From contig JAFADQ010000403.1 of assembly GCA_023424725.1 (NCBI GenBank), positions 1-5,833 on the forward strand: a stretch of DNA of 5,833 bases, written 5' to 3'. The DNA is from Bacteroidota bacterium (GTDB taxonomy: Bacteria; Bacteroidota; Bacteroidia; Cytophagales; Hymenobacteraceae). Position 1 is the first letter of the stretch. Each line of letters starts with the position of its first letter. A program made the translations under genes and the position numbers. Of this stretch, positions 5,753-5,833 are shown piece by piece. The notes under the pieces were generated by a model, which worked only from the letters and a program-made list of their open reading frames with translations, was not told the DNA's origin and made no database searches.

Positions 5753-5833
5753 GCCTTCTCCTGCCTCGTGGCCGATTCGGCGCTGAAAACCTGGCCTCGG
5801 GTTTTATCATCCATCCTGATAAAACCTATCATG
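5737..5833 (-). other. Doubtful partial open frame running to the right edge
   Basis: On the minus strand a frame is open from the right edge to TGA at 5737-5739, giving at least 31 codons with an ATG at the very edge (5830-5832) and another at 5812-5814. The peptide is hydrophilic and basic at its end (KAKKPL). I recognise no family. It could be the tail of a gene converging on cdaA, or chance: the stop lies within the terminator candidate and the frame crosses the 5800-5826 hairpin. Confidence 0.15.
5800..5826. repeat. Perfect 10-bp hairpin near the right edge
   Basis: GGTTTTATCA (5800-5809) and TGATAAAACC (5817-5826) are exact reverse complements around the loop TCCATCC. No T-run follows on either strand. 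It may be a regulatory dyad, a repeat unit or part of the leader of a plus-strand gene whose ATG could be the last three bases of the window; nothing here decides. Confidence 0.5.

Overview
The window looks like chromosomal DNA from a member of the Bacteroidota, most likely a Cytophagales-type organism (Hymenobacter/Pontibacter/Adhaeribacter-like). The reasons are the folP gene followed by a cdaA-type diadenylate cyclase, a two-repeat DUF1599 protein beside them, start sites with little Shine-Dalgarno sequence, a TTTG/TAnnTTT promoter-like pair, and intergenic DNA full of palindromes. The genus is an inference.

Layout. Positions 1-2318 (minus) hold the first 772 residues of a large P-type cation-transporting ATPase whose 3' end lies beyond the left edge. 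Its catalytic motifs are all present. Upstream of it, 2319-2949 has no convincing gene. It holds an FNR/FixK-like dyad about 110 bases before the ATPase start, a nested set of inverted repeats (2481-2725) and a cluster of hairpins (2741-2846). Positions 2950-3495 (minus, GTG start) encode a DUF1599 protein made of two tandem copies of one domain. The 243-base divergent gap to folP carries two perfect 10-bp hairpins that are reverse complements of each other. Then come folP (dihydropteroate synthase, 3739-4632, plus) and cdaA (membrane diadenylate cyclase, 4806-5651, plus), separated by a CCCTCCC/GGGAGGG repeat pair that also supplies the last codons of folP. The final 180 bases hold a possible terminator, a perfect 10-bp hairpin and a doubtful partial minus-strand frame.

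Function. folP makes the pterin intermediate of folate synthesis. cdaA makes cyclic di-AMP, a second messenger tied to envelope and potassium homeostasis in other bacteria. The DUF1599 protein has no established activity. The ATPase transports a cation that cannot be fixed from sequence, because one of the acidic residues that bind calcium in SERCA is an alanine here. I found no CRISPR array, tRNA, rRNA, transposase or phage gene. The strongest unusual signal is the non-coding architecture: all four intergenic stretches carry palindromes, mostly as head-to-head pairs resembling REP/BIME elements, and one pair runs into a coding sequence.
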